Positions 35,860 through 46,835 of a stretch of 64,000 nucleotides of DNA are shown here, one piece after another. The notes beneath the pieces are model-generated. The model had not been told where the DNA came from and did not search any database. It worked only from the letters and a program-made list of their open reading frames with translations. A program made the position numbers and the translations under genes. Origin of the DNA: Isoetes taiwanensis (lineage: Eukaryota > Streptophyta > Lycopodiopsida > Isoetales > Isoetaceae). Each line of letters begins with the position of its first letter. Within the stretch, counting starts at the first letter, position 1. The DNA is taken from assembly GCA_021234155.1 (NCBI GenBank), contig JAJEKV010000014.1:15970872-16034871 (forward strand), written 5' to 3'.

Positions 35860-38306
35860 TGTTGCCCATTTTTGGCAACATGGACCAGCATCTATGTATC
35901 AAAACCTTTGTTTCATTTTCCTTTAAGGAAAAGTTCCAGGCTATTGTGATCCCATCAGAGTTTGGAAGACATTTGACCAAGATTGGAAGACATTGGGGAT
36001 CTCCTATTATGGCCTAGTCTTTTCCTTGAGGTAAAACACTTTTCTAGACACATTCCCATTTGTTTAACATTTTCCTTTGATTTGAAGACCAGGCAAAGGC
36101 TATAGCAAGTTTATCAAGGAGGCACAAGACATTTTACCAAAGCTCAACCTTATGAAGCTTGCTTGAGTTGCATTGGTAGTTGAAGTCACACACATGAGGA
36201 TGCTACCCTAGAAGTGAAATTTGCTCTTGTTCTAGCCTTGAAGTTTGGAAGACCCTTATAGAAGTTTGGAAGACCTTAGGCTTTGAGCGGACCTATCTTC
36301 ACTAGGAGGTATGAATTGAGCCTTAGAAACAATTTGAGATAAGATCAAGTGCTACAGAGGTACCCATCTCTATTTCATTCCATTCATCTTACATTCCCCT
36401 TTCCATATCCCAAGAGCCTTCAAAATTTTTCCTTCACCATTGTTTCCACTTTTGAGACCTTTTCTCCTCATTCCATTACTTATTTTTTATTGATCCCACC
36501 TTCATTTGAGAATTGTCCCCTAGTGATCTTGAAAAACTTCAAAGGCAAGAAAACTCTTTTTTCATCCTCATTTCATCTTCCTAAACCCTAGTATAGCCTA
36601 TTTACACCTTTTCCCCATCTTTTTCCCATGACTTTTTCACCATCCCTATGTTGCAATATTCATTGACCATGGGTCAAAAGGGACAAAAATTCAAATGTTT
36701 CAGTTTGACCTAAAAACCCTCTAGATGGAAAGCTTGGCAAAAAAGAGCTAACTTGGTCTTTTTAAATTCGAAAAAAACCCTTGGGAAGACCTTCAAAATT
36801 GGATTCTTGGGATGCGTGCCAAAAAAATAAAAAACCTATTCTAGCCTATCTACCCTATCTATTTCTCAAGATAGTTCCAAGTCACCCCCAATTTTTTCCA
36901 CGTGGCAGCAGGGCGTGGGGGCCAGACACGGGCTGGTTGTCCCCTCTGCGTGGCACGCAAAGTTAATAGTGGGGTCAACTTTGTTCCTTATATACATGAG
37001 CTTCCAGACTAGTCTTTGCCTGTGGGATATATCACAATTGAAAATTTTCGACGAACCCTAGAAAATAAGGGAAGCTGCTAAATCCGGCCAATTCGTGCCT
37101 AGATCCGATTGAAGCCCGCCAATTTTCGCCCGAAATTAGCTCCTAAACCTTTTCCGAAACCAGGGGATCCTTTGTGGCACTTGATTCGATAGAAATTGCT
37201 CAATTTGGGCCTCAAATCACTCAACCGAGCTAGCTTCTGGGAAGAGCAGTTCTTAAGCCAAAAAAACAGATCAAATCAATACGTCCCCTCAGAGATAGAC
37301 CTCTGTGATCTTGGCGCTTTTTGATATTCTGATATTATCTTGCTCCGCTCCATTTGGATTTTGCTCGCTCGTTCGGGATTGAAGATGTGTCGGTGTGACT
37401 TGTTTCGACAATTGAGGCATTTCAACTACAACTCAAAAAATCATTTCATTCGGCTTCCTTGGGGTTTCGAGATTAAGCTAGATGCTCGAACAGACCTGAA
37501 TTTTGCTTTCAAATACTATTATATGTTTGAATTTGGTAATGCCTCACGACACTATCAAATTTCTTGTGTTCTGAGTTCCATAATGCATAGTCTTTGCACG
37601 GAAAGTTATTGTCACCATTGTATATTCATCTTTTTAATCCCGCATTGTGCTTTTAAGGCTAAAACAAAAACAAAACCCAAAATATTTATCTCAAGTTATA
37701 TTCTTTTTCAGATAGTTGCATTTCATCTTCATAAAACCTTAGAAACCTACACATTCGAGGAGAAAACACATAAAAAGACTTTTTCCATTCTTGTCACAAA
37801 GTTTGTTCTTTGCTTGAGGCCTCGGCTACTACGAGAGAAATTAAAACTCTTTTTGCTATTTAAACCCTATGCACATGATCTAGGGACTATTTTGAAGTTG
37901 CTGTCTGAGATCCCAACTCAAAATTCCTTATCAAACTCCATCTGCAAATTTTGGCTCTCTGTTTTGGCACTGGCCAACTTTTTGACCCGACTTTGACCTA
38001 GGTTTTCTCAACCTTCCCCTATTCAAATCAAGTCAAATCTTCACCATCAGTTTCCTCTGCTTGTTGATCATCTATACCACCAATCACACCTCAAAAATCT
38101 CACAAAGTGTGTCTGCAAGGCCAATTTTTGCTCTGACAGTTTTTTCAGCTTCAGGGACTCTAGTGATTTTGGAAAAACCAGTATCCCAAAATGACTTTTC
38201 TCGCTTCATATGTTAAGGATTGATCACCCTAAGTGATCTGGAGGTCCTAACCATTTTGTTTGAGCTTCCTTGAGGTTAGACTAAAATTCCAGGTTTTAGC
38301 CTAACA
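35860..38306 (+). repeat. 3' LTR of element 4
   Basis: A full-length match to the 5' LTR. The differences are small and lie at CAG/CTG or CCTGG words (for example GCCTGG at 29141 against GCACGG at 37596). It ends CCTAACA followed by the GATGC target duplication. Confidence 0.92.
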
Positions 38307-38372
38307 GATGCAGGATGCAACAGCCCTTTGCAGAAAGTTTTCAGGCTGTTTGGAGTCGATATTTGGTATTGA
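38307..38372 (+). pseudogene. C-terminal exon part of the RAV-like B3 gene, right of the retrotransposon
   Basis: Reads GCNSPLQKVFRLFGVDIWY and TGA. RLFGV is the known repression motif at the C-terminus of RAV-type B3 proteins. It is in frame with 27248-27405 if the element and one GATGC are removed. It is followed by repeated GAGCTCAGA...GGTTGATCCAGAATTTT blocks. Confidence 0.8.
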
Positions 38373-38551
38373 AGCAACTTAAATTCTATCTTTTGATATA
38401 ACTATAATATGGTAGTTTTGAGCTCAGATTAGCTCCTGGTTGATCCAGAATTTTTTGAGCTCAGAATTTAGCTTCTGGTTGATCCAGAATTTTTGAGGCA
38501 CTGCCTTATGTATATAAGCATGACGTAGAATACAAAAAACTGGATATATGA

Positions 38552-40318
38552 TCTTATATTATAATGTTATATCGTAAGTCTTGGATTGGATCAAGCCCTA
38601 ATGTGAGTGGCCGAGATCATCTAGATGCATCCAAAGGCCAAGATTTCTCGCACAACTTCCTACCACCATGATTGGTCATGTTTTGATCTCTTATGGGGAA
38701 AGGGTAAAGGAAAAGGGGGGAAAAGGAAAAGGGAGGAGGAAAGGGAAAAAATGCAGGGGAAAAAGGGAAAATGAGAAAATGGTGGGGATAAGAGAAGAGA
38801 AAAATATATGGAAAAAGGGAAAGGGAAAGTAAAAAGAAAAAATCAAAAGGGACGGGGAAGGGAACTTTAGAAAAGGGCATGAGGACAAGGGAAGATGTAA
38901 AGGGGAAAAGGGAAGGGGAAATGGCATGGGAAAAGGGAATGGGGAAAGGGGTGAAGAATGGGAAAAGGAAGGAAAAAAAAGCCATAGGAAAAGGAAAAGG
39001 AAAAAGAGCATGGAAAAAAGGAGAAAAAGGGAAAGGGCGTGGAAAGAAGAAAAGGGAAGGGAAAAATGGCACGGGAAAGGAAAAGAGAGAGGAAAAGAGA
39101 GGGGAAGGGAAAAGGGGCACGGAGAATGGTGAAAGGTTGGGAAAATGAGGAAAAGGACAGGGAACGGGGGGAACAAGAAAAGGATGGGGAGAAGGAAAGG
39201 GAACAGGGGGGGTGAGATGGGAAAGAAAAAAGGGGGGCAAAGGAGGAAATAGAACGTGGAAAAAGGGCATTAAAAAAAGGAAGAGGAAAATGAGGAAAGG
39301 GAAGGGGAAAAGGGCACGAGAAAAAAGGGAAGAGGAAAAAAAGACATAGAAAACATTAAACGGAGGAAGAGGGAAAGGGTGGGGAAATGTAAACAAGCAT
39401 AGAAAAAAGGAAAGAGAAAAAATGTAGGAAGGGCATGGGAAAAGGAAAGGAAGGGAGAAAGGGGAAAAGGGCACGGGTAAAAGAGGAAGAGGGAATGGAT
39501 CGAGAAAGGAGGAAAACAAAAAGGAAAAAGTCCATCAGGGAAAAGGAAAAGAGGGAAAGGGTCAGAAAAGGAGGAAAAAGGAGGGGAAAAGGAGTATAGG
39601 AGAAGGGTGAGGAGCAAGGAATTGAAAAAGAGGAAGAGGAAGGGAAAAAGGGCACGGAAAAAAAGGAAAGAGGGAAAGGGTGAGGAAAGGGGAAAAAGAG
39701 TATGGGAAAAGGAAAAAGGAAAAAGAAGAAAGAAAAAGAGGAAAGGGGAAAGTGGAAAAGGGGGAGAGAGTGGGAAAAGGAGGAAAAACCGCATATAAAA
39801 AAAGTAGAGAAAAAGGAATAGAAAGAGGCATAGGGAAAGAGAAAACGAAAAAGAAAGGGAAAAGAAAGGGAAAAAAGGCACGGGGAAAAGTGAAAGGGTG
39901 GTGAAAGAATGGAAAGAGAAGGAAGAGGAAAAAGGAAAAGGAAGGCGAAAAGGGGGAAGGGAAGGGAAAATACGCACGAGAAAAATGGGAGAGGGAAATG
40001 GGAAAAGAGAAGCGGAAAAGGGAAAGACAAGGGAGAAGGTTGTAAAAATAAGGAAAAAATAGAGAAGGGAAAAATAAGACATGTAGGAAAATGAGAAAAA
40101 AAGGGGAAAAGGAAAAAGGAAAGTATGTAAGGAAAAAGGATAGGGAAAAAGGCAAAGGGAAGAGGAAGGGTGTCGAATGCACAAAAAGCTCTAAAAGCTC
40201 GGCAATGCTGGGTTTAGTTTCTATTATATTAGATTTATGAAAATGAATTTGAGCTGAACAGGTTTTCATCCACACAGGTTCCCAACTTATGTCCAGCAAC
40301 ACTGGGCACCATTACTAG
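38552..40318 (+). mobile_element. Non-autonomous Helitron (1,767 bp) with a matching empty site
   Basis: It starts TCTTATATTATAATG (5' TC) and ends with the stem CCAG-CAACA-CTGG, then GCACCATTA and CTAG. It lies between host A (38551) and T (40319), the Helitron rule. The paralogous locus reads GGATATATGA directly joined to TATGATATAG at 60577/60578, the exact empty site. It has no RepHel ORF. The body is mostly a purine-rich tract. Confidence 0.92.
38690..40170 (+). repeat. Polypurine low-complexity tract inside the Helitron
   Basis: About 1.5 kb of GGGAAAAGG-like units, almost free of C and T on this strand. It yields long phenylalanine/proline/serine-rich or lysine/glycine-rich frames on both strands, which are artefacts of composition. 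Such tracts can form triplex structures. Confidence 0.9.
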
Positions 40319-40466
40319 TATGATATAGATTTCTGAAATCAGTTTTTCAAAATGGAATTTGAAGATAAAAATATGAAGAAGATGAATATGATCAGGATGG
40401 ATATCAAGAAGATGAATGCCACGATGAATAATTGCTTGTTTTAATTTATATAGGCCTATTTGTGCT

Positions 40467-40665
40467 ATGGGTATTTTGAAAAAGCAGATGAATTTAGTGA
40501 TGGACATGGAGTTGGAGATGGAGGAGCTTATGTATGAACAAGGTAAAGAATCGGGTTTTGGGTTTCTGATTGCTCTAATCGTTGATGCAGGATGCAACAA
40601 CCCTTTGCAAAAAGTTTTCATTTGTTTGGAGTCGATATTTGGTATTGAAGCAACTTAAATTCTAT
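40467..40665 (+). pseudogene. Second copy of the RAV-like tail
   Basis: MGILKKQMNLVMDMELEMEE is followed by GKESGFGFLIALIVDAGCNN and PLQKVF, after which the frame slips. The paralogue at 60726-60905 continues in frame to FRLFGVDIWY and stop. GATGCAG before GGATGC could also act as a splice acceptor, so this may be a duplicated last exon. Confidence 0.6.
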
Positions 40666-40759
40666 CTTTTGATATAACTAATATGGTAGTTTTGAGCTCG
40701 GAGTTAGCTCTGGTTGATCGAATTTTTGAGCTCATAATTTAGCTTCGGTTGATCAGGAG

Positions 40760-41600
40760 AAAGAGAAAAAGAAGGAATTAGAAATGACATATGGATTTAC
40801 CCTAGAATTTCTACAACGAAGATTGGGTAGTCAAAAGTGGGACTCCCATATCCTCGATCCAACATCTTTAGAGAAGCAACAAAATGCAATCGAATGAGGA
40901 ACTTGGTGTCGGCATAGTGGGAGAAGCGCCCGGCGACTCCTTGCAAATCCAAGGCATTAATGTCCCATGTGTCAAAGCGTCGATCAAAATTTGCCTAAAA
41001 GCGCCGCCGCCCACGGCATCGTCCACGACAAATGTCGGACACATCACGCAATTTGCTACGTGATCGACTAATCAAGCTATGTTCAAGTGTTTTGAGGTAT
41101 CGTTGATTTTAGGTTGTTACACAAAACTTGCTCGATTTTAGGTTGCTTTCGGAAGCGATAGGTATACATAAATTTCATAACCGATGAGAACCTACGTGGT
41201 TTTGAGTGAGTAGAAATGCTCATAAAGCATATCTTAACACGGCATCGTCCGCGACAAATGTCACGACAAATGTCGGACTGTCGCGACAAATGTCCCGCGG
41301 CGGTGGATGTCGCATCGCGGCGTCCGCGTGACATTACGAGAACATAAGACACGTCGCATGCGGCGTGGCGTCTGAACCCGAGAGACGCGTCGATGCATTA
41401 CTTGCGATGTCTTGCCGGTCGCATGTGATCCGGATTTTGACCGTTGACTATCATATCGGGCCGCATGCGGCGTGGTCTGAAGCGTATGACACGTGTCATG
41501 CGTACTTTGCCGTATGTCTTTGCCAAGTCGTAGGTGACCGGCATGTGACCGTTGACACTCACGTCGCTGCGGCGTCCGTCGCATCGCGACGTTAAAGATT
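40760..41600. other. GC-rich palindromic region upstream of a TATA box
   Basis: It carries repeated ACGACAAATGTC words (about 41020-41300), GCATGCGGCGTG words and the sequence CATGTGATCCGGATTTTGACC. The copy at 61180-61860 keeps more of the GCATGCGACG palindromes. I see no ORF of a known family. Confidence 0.5.
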
Positions 41601-41602
41601 TC

Positions 41603-41782
41603 TATATAAATAACTCTTTTCGGCCTTCATTGTTATTTTCTTTTGCTCCTCTTCGACCCTAGCGCCTTTAACGCCCTACATGGATCGCCATGGTCATCGG
41701 CATGATCGGCCTTTGGAGATGGCGGGGAGGCAGATTGATGTTGTCTTACCACCGGGGGGAATTTGGATATGGGCCGTCACAT
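41603..41782 (+). CDS. TATA box and first exon of a small unknown gene (copy 1)
   Basis: TATATAAATA at 41603-41612 precedes an ATG at 41680 that begins MDRHGHRHDR. A donor-like CAT/GTAAGT follows at 41783. The copy at 61868-62050 is in frame throughout, whereas this one has small losses (exon 103 against 105 nt). The family is not recognised. The histidine/arginine-rich start could be real or chance. Confidence 0.4.
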
Positions 41783-42173
41783 GTAAGTTCTTGATTCTTG
41801 TATTTAGTAGCCTAGACATATATAAACTAGGAGAGGGCGTGTCTGCTTGCGAGTAGTAAAAAAAAAGCGGTGTTTTTGGTCAAGGACACGGTCGCCTCCA
41901 CCTTGAGTGGAGAGGGACCGGTGTGCGAGCCCAAACTCACCTTCATACCTTACTAAGTACAATGTAGATTACAAAATTGAGGGGTGTCGTGTAGTCAAGG
42001 TCATATGTCGACTTCCCTTGAGTGGAGGGACTCTATGTATCGAGGGCTAGCAGCGTCTCCAAAAGATCTTTATTGAAATTGAAACTTATATAAGGGTCGT
42101 ACTCGGGAAAGGGCATGGTCGGCTTCACCTTGAGTGGAGAGGACTACGTGTCCGGGCCCAATTCTGTCCATTT

Positions 42174-42206
42174 AGGATTTAGGGTTTAGGGTTTAGGGTT
42201 TAGGGT
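42174..42206 (+). repeat. Interstitial telomere-type repeats (TTTAGGG)n
   Basis: TTTAGGATTTAGGG is followed by three more TTTAGGG units, ending exactly where P unit copy 2 starts (TTGCTATTGTCAG at 42207). A copy is at 62434-62468. P unit copy 1 has no telomere repeat at its border. Confidence 0.85.
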
Positions 42207-42765
42207 TGCTATTGTCAGACCATTAACAATCATGCTGCAATGGCAAAGCCAATGTCGTCGATTCGGCGTAGCGAAATCGCCATTCTGCTCAAGGCGAGCA
42301 TGCATGCATTGCATCGTTGCATGCATGCATCGCATGCGTTTTGGGCCGTTCTTGGGTTGGCGTTTGCTACTTATTGCGGAGTTCTTCATCGACGTTTCAT
42401 CGGCGCTTCCTCTTCTCTCAGCAGTACCTTATTCTCTTTGAATTGTTTCCAGGCAGGGGAGGGGCTTCTTCCTGCCTGGTTTGGCCAATTTGGCGTTGCT
42501 TTCCTGCTGTCCTTTCCGGCCTTTAGCCTTCATCCTGTGACCTTCGTCCTCGATCCTAGTTTGTTAAGGAAGTCCTTTGGTATTCGGGCGCTTTGTTGGT
42601 TTCATGCGAGTCGCAGTGCAAGAATGTCGTCGATTCGCGTAGCGAATCGCCATTCTTCTCAAAGGCAACATGCATCATTGCATCGCGTTGCATGCATGCA
42701 TCGCATGCGTTTTGGGCCGTTCTTCAGGTTGGGCGTTTGCTACTTATTGCGGAGTTCTTCATCGA
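42207..42765 (+). repeat. P unit, copy 2, left part
   Basis: It matches 17084-17625 with the same tandem subrepeats. It is interrupted after GAGTTCTTCATCGA by the TIR transposon and resumes at 46836. Confidence 0.85.
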
Positions 42766-43255
42766 ACAAGATTGCAAATTAAACGGGAGTGTTGCAGAAC
42801 TCTCGTTTCAAAGATTCCCTTTAAAAAAACACCATACTCTTAAAATTGGCATTTTTTAGATAAACTTGAGAATTTTAAAAGGTTCAAATTTTATTCCCCC
42901 TCATTTTGGCCCCTTATTAAGTGACAAGTTTATTTTTTGCAAAGGAACACCCTTGAAAATGATAAAATGTAGACATGGATACATAATTTCTCAAAGTGAG
43001 ATATCAAAAACATCAAAATGGAGACAAAAAAATAATAATTATTTCTTTAAATTTTTTCAGTACATCAATTTGGCACCCTCAAAATTTGGTGCATATTGAA
43101 CAATACACTCGTCGACCATTGCAAATTTGGATATCTGTCCCAAGTCTCCACGTTTAATTATTCCATCAAACATGTTTAACGTTCTAGTGCTGAATAAAAA
43201 ACAAGAAAATAATCAAGTAAATAAATGAATACTAGCACACATTAAAAAAAAAAAA

Positions 43256-43440
43256 AAAAAAAGGGTGTATACGGAATACACTTTGCTTTTAAAAAACAAG
43301 CGTGTATTCGAATACACTATGGATTTTCGAGAGAAAGCAAAAGTGTATTCGGAATACACCTTTGCTTTCTGAGAAAGCAAATGTGTGATACGGAATACAC
43401 CTTTGCTTTCCTGAGAAATCGAATGTGTATTCCGGAATCA
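43256..43440. repeat. Array of 18-bp GTGTATTCCGGAATACAC palindromes (copy 1)
   Basis: About five palindromes are separated by spacers that are themselves inverted repeats (TTTGCTTT...GAAAGCAAA), with a period near 45 bp. In this copy several palindromes have lost bases at CCAGAA/CTGGAA. The copy at 63519-63700 is cleaner. They sit in the subterminal part of the transposon and could be transposase-binding sites. Confidence 0.85.
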
Positions 43441-44240
43441 AACGTGTATCATGTTAATACCTTTAGATACGCTCAATTAAAAATGAAAAGAACCAAAATG
43501 AAAATAACTTGAAATGAGCATGTCTCCACCAATCAGATTACACTTGAGCTAATGATATTTAATCTAGAAATTCCAAATCATGTTCTAAACATTGTTAATC
43601 TAGAAATTCCAAATCATGTTCTAAACATTGCGTACTTGGAGTTACCCACAGAGATGCCATCCAAAGTACGTTAGTTTATGATATGGGGTAGATATGGTTC
43701 CTCTTGTTGATTAGCAGTGAGAAAAGGATGTGCATATGTGCATATGAATAACTAATAGTGCAAGCTTATTACCAGTGCTAATCCAATGAGCTTCTAATGG
43801 AAACTCAAAATGTATTGTAATGTTTTGCGAAATTCCAATCCTAAAGGCGACTTCGAATAAAAATAAAACTTTGTAAAAGCTTCCGTAGGAAGGGTAAGCT
43901 TGGACAAGTGAAATTATGGTGATCTTGAGTAGAACAATTTAGCCATGCCTCTTGTTCGAAGGAATACAAGTAGAACAATTTAGCCATGCCTCTTGTTCGA
44001 AGGAATACAATGTCTAGTGACACTTTCGTCTTATTTTCTCCAATGCACTTGAGAGCCGTAAAGGCGACAGATAATAAGCAACTCTAGAGCAAGAATCTCA
44101 TGGGCAACCCTCTTGATTCACCAAATGTGCGAGAAATTTAGATGTTGCAAGTAAAACCATCTTGTCGTTTCTCTTGTAAGCCCTTTCTAGCTGCAAAACT
44201 ATGCTCTTCAACAAAAAGTTCTCCAATGTAACCACCAATC
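43441..44240. other. Transposon interior left of the CWC22 fragment
   Basis: It contains a tandem duplication of about 50 bp (TTAATCTAGAAATTCCAAATCATGTTCTAAACATTG) near 43560-43630 and another (AGAACAATTTAGCCATGCC) near 43930-43990. No gene was seen. Confidence 0.5.
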
Positions 44241-44269
44241 CTAGAGCAGCAAAAATGTTAGTAAATCAC

Positions 44270-44929
44270 GGGGAGATGCCATTTGAGACTTCATACAAAA
44301 TTTGACAAACAATCCTCTGCCTCGAATTAAATTTTCCGCAAACAACTCAGGGATGATATTTTTAATGTTAGTGGCATTCACCTTATTGACAAGTCCGTTA
44401 ATACTTTTCTTTAAAGCATCCCATTTCAAGCGCTGATACTCGAGGCTGCGTTTATCCTTCACATCCTGCATCATTCTGGCGAGCTTAAAAGGGGGAATAT
44501 ATACACGACTATCCTTTGCCTTTGGTGGGCTTGGGCGTGAGCATCTTCTGTCTGCATCACTTTTACAACACCCATTCTCATGAAAAATCTGATCTGCGGC
44601 TTTCTGAACAGACATAACTCCAGCTTATTATATGCCAAATAGGAAGGATAAAACTCTAACCTTTTTCCTTTGTCTATTTCTAGAAAGGCCTTTTGCCTTT
44701 TAAGACATCTAAACGCTGGATCTTTAAATCCCCATTCCTGCCTCTCATTCCTGCTGTTCTCATGCCTCTCTTCATCTTTTCTCTGGTCGAACATAGAAAA
44801 GACATGATTGCCAAAGTCCTTCTCATTGTTTTTGAGATCCATTATGTGTAAAGAACGTTTATCAATCCTCGAGGTTGAATTCATCGTCGTCTTCAAGAAT
44901 GCCATCTCTCGCGGTTGCTCTTGGTGCAA
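44270..44929 (-). pseudogene. CWC22 (pre-mRNA-splicing factor, MIF4G domain) gene fragment
   Basis: CWC22 is a spliceosome protein that loads eIF4A3 onto pre-mRNA. The frame from about 44530 to 44270 reads VYIPPFKLARMMQDV, EYQRLKWDALKKSINGLVNK, ATNIKNIIPELFAENLIRGR and CMKSQMASPR, a near-exact match to the start of the MIF4G domain. It ends at a possible donor. The upstream part (44929-44640) has charged residues like the CWC22 N-terminal region, with frame breaks. The rest of the protein is absent, so this is a captured fragment. Confidence 0.85.
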
Positions 44930-46835
44930 TATTCAACATACTAAATGCAAACATACAAATCGTTGGATTTCTCATTTTGGTACATACCCGATTGGTGGTG
45001 GAAAACTCCACGGTTTATGATAGGAGCTGCAATACTTGTGGTTTGGCATGATCATCAATATCACGGGCTGATGGGGTTCTAATTTCTTTCTTGAGAAATT
45101 CTAAAGATAAGAGTTATAAGGTACCGGAGGAGGCATGTTTGAATATGTATCTGCCCAAATTACCTTGGAGGCGGCAATCGAGTGTTCTGTTACAATATCT
45201 GCCTCATACGTAGACTAATACTTACGCTTCGGTGCGGAGATCTCACCCATCCTTAAGTAGCTAGTTTTTCTATTTCTTTCTCACAACATTTGCCGAGCTT
45301 GTAAGAAAGCTTCAAAATAAGCGAGGGGTATAATAATGGTAACCTCACGGGCTCTGCATGTCCAATAAAAGCACAAAATTGGGTTCTCACAAAGCGGGGG
45401 TTCGGGTTCTCACAACGAGGGCGGCAAAGGCTTGGGCGAGATAGGTCAAAATGGCAGTGAGATATCGTTTCAAAAATGGTCTTCATATGAGCTCTGCCGC
45501 GAATATTTAAGCAGCAGGAAGCAGATGGGCTTTACATGGGCAACTGCTGTCGATTTAGGAATGGGAAATGCATAAATCCAAGCAATAGCTTCTACTGGCA
45601 CAGCCTTGTAGACGATCAAGAGGGAATCTCACCTGCGTCCTCACCTTCAACATATCATAGTTGAATTACAGAAAATACCTCACCTTCTAGTGGCTCACCT
45701 TCAGCGTGTCGAGGTGACCACGGCTCCACAAAACACAACTTTGGCTCTTGCCAAACCTTGAAGCATGCCTTGAAGGTCGGGGATGCCTTCAGCGTGTCGA
45801 GCGGCATGCCTAGATCTCCAGACCAGCTCCAATAAACCCAAGACGATGTAGCCAGCGATGGGTTATCTTGTAGCAAAAACTTGTGTAAAAGCCAGCGCCA
45901 CACTAAAATCGTAGGCGCTACGTCCCCGGAGAAAGATCGCCATGAAAAAACAAAAATGCAAGCTCTGTTGAAAACCAAAGCGTGATACGGAATACAAAGT
46001 GTATTCGAATAAGATTCCTCTATAATTTGGAACCCAAATCTGTATCCACTGGTCCCATAAAACAAAAAAAAAAAAAACTCCTTTTATTGATTATAACCTT
46101 ATTCCTGTATCCCCACAAAACAAATAAAAAAAAATTCCAAGGTGATTGAAAAATTGAAAATGACCTAGTTGCTGCTTTGTTTTTCCTCTGGCTCTTCCTG
46201 AACAAAATGGTTTGATATTTTTCTTTCCGTCTCGTTATTCTGGAATAGCAAGTGTATTCTGGAATACAAAAAGGGTTTGGCGTGTTCAAAACCGTATTCC
46301 TTTTTCGCTACTATCTCGTTCTTTAAACAAGAGAAATTTGTTAATTTCTAGGACACATGAAAAACCAAATATTTGTGTGCCCTTTCGAATCAAAGAGCTC
46401 TAATCGTTATTTTTTGTGCTCAATCCTTCTCTCATCATTCCTCACGCTTTTGCACATAAATGAGTATTTTAAAAATACTGTAAATTTTGCATGTTAATAT
46501 CAAGATTTTATCTTCAGTTTTTTAATATACTACAATGCCAGTTACTACTTCACTTTTATTTTCGGTTAAGTTGTGTTCTCTTAAAACAGGAGTTCTCTCA
46601 AAAAGCATGCTTGGAAAAAAATTCTAATTGGTTGAAAAGTGTCACTTTGACACAGTCAATTCTCTCTTCGCATAAAAAAAGGGGCTATTTTGGGGGGGTC
46701 AAAATACAATTTTATGCCTTTTTTTTTTCTTAACCTCATTTTAGCCCCTTTTTTGGGGGAAAAAAGGGAATCTTTGAGGAATATTCCTTTTGCTCTCGTT
46801 TCAATGATTTGCTCCGTTTCATATGCAACCATGTT
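44930..46835. other. Transposon right part, no recognised gene
   Basis: It holds scattered GTGTATTC half-palindromes (about 45985-46005 and 46236-46300) and poly-A/T runs. The terminal region contains TTTTGGGGGGGTCAAAA and AGCCCCTTTTTTGGGGG. Open frames here match nothing I know. Confidence 0.45.

Larger units (their letters stand above)
27406..38306 (+). mobile_element. Complete Tat-like Ty3/gypsy LTR retrotransposon (element 4)
   Basis: It is 10.9 kb with LTRs of 2,441 and 2,447 bp, a 5-bp target duplication GATGC (27401-27405 and 38307-38311), a primer-binding site and a polypurine tract. The internal order is gag with three zinc knuckles, protease, RNase H of the additional (aRH) kind, RT, a degenerate second RNase H and integrase. 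Near-identical LTRs imply a recent insertion. Most frame breaks coincide with CAG/CTG sites that are intact in the copy at 54.6 kb, so the element may be more intact than it reads. Confidence 0.93.
42766..46835. mobile_element. 4.1-kb TIR transposon carrying a CWC22 gene fragment
   Basis: It interrupts P unit copy 2 relative to the continuous copy 1. Both ends share inverted sequence: TCAAAGATTCCCTTT at 42808-42822 is answered by its exact reverse complement at 46764-46778, and AAACGGGAG near the left end by an AAACGGAG complement near the right. Subterminal GTGTATTCCGGAATACAC palindromes lie on the left and weaker ones on the right (46236-46300). No transposase was seen. The target duplication is unclear (ATCGA/ATCGG). 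It is a Pack-type element; the superfamily is undetermined. Confidence 0.7.

Noticed and set aside
38617-40302. Long overlapping open frames of 160-300 residues on the minus strand and lysine/glycine-rich frames on the plus strand
   Set aside because: They come from the polypurine tract, which lacks stop codons by composition. Several frames are open at once and the products are low-complexity.
44270-44929. Functional CWC22 gene
   Set aside because: Only the beginning of the MIF4G domain is present, inside a transposon, with frame breaks upstream and no downstream exons.
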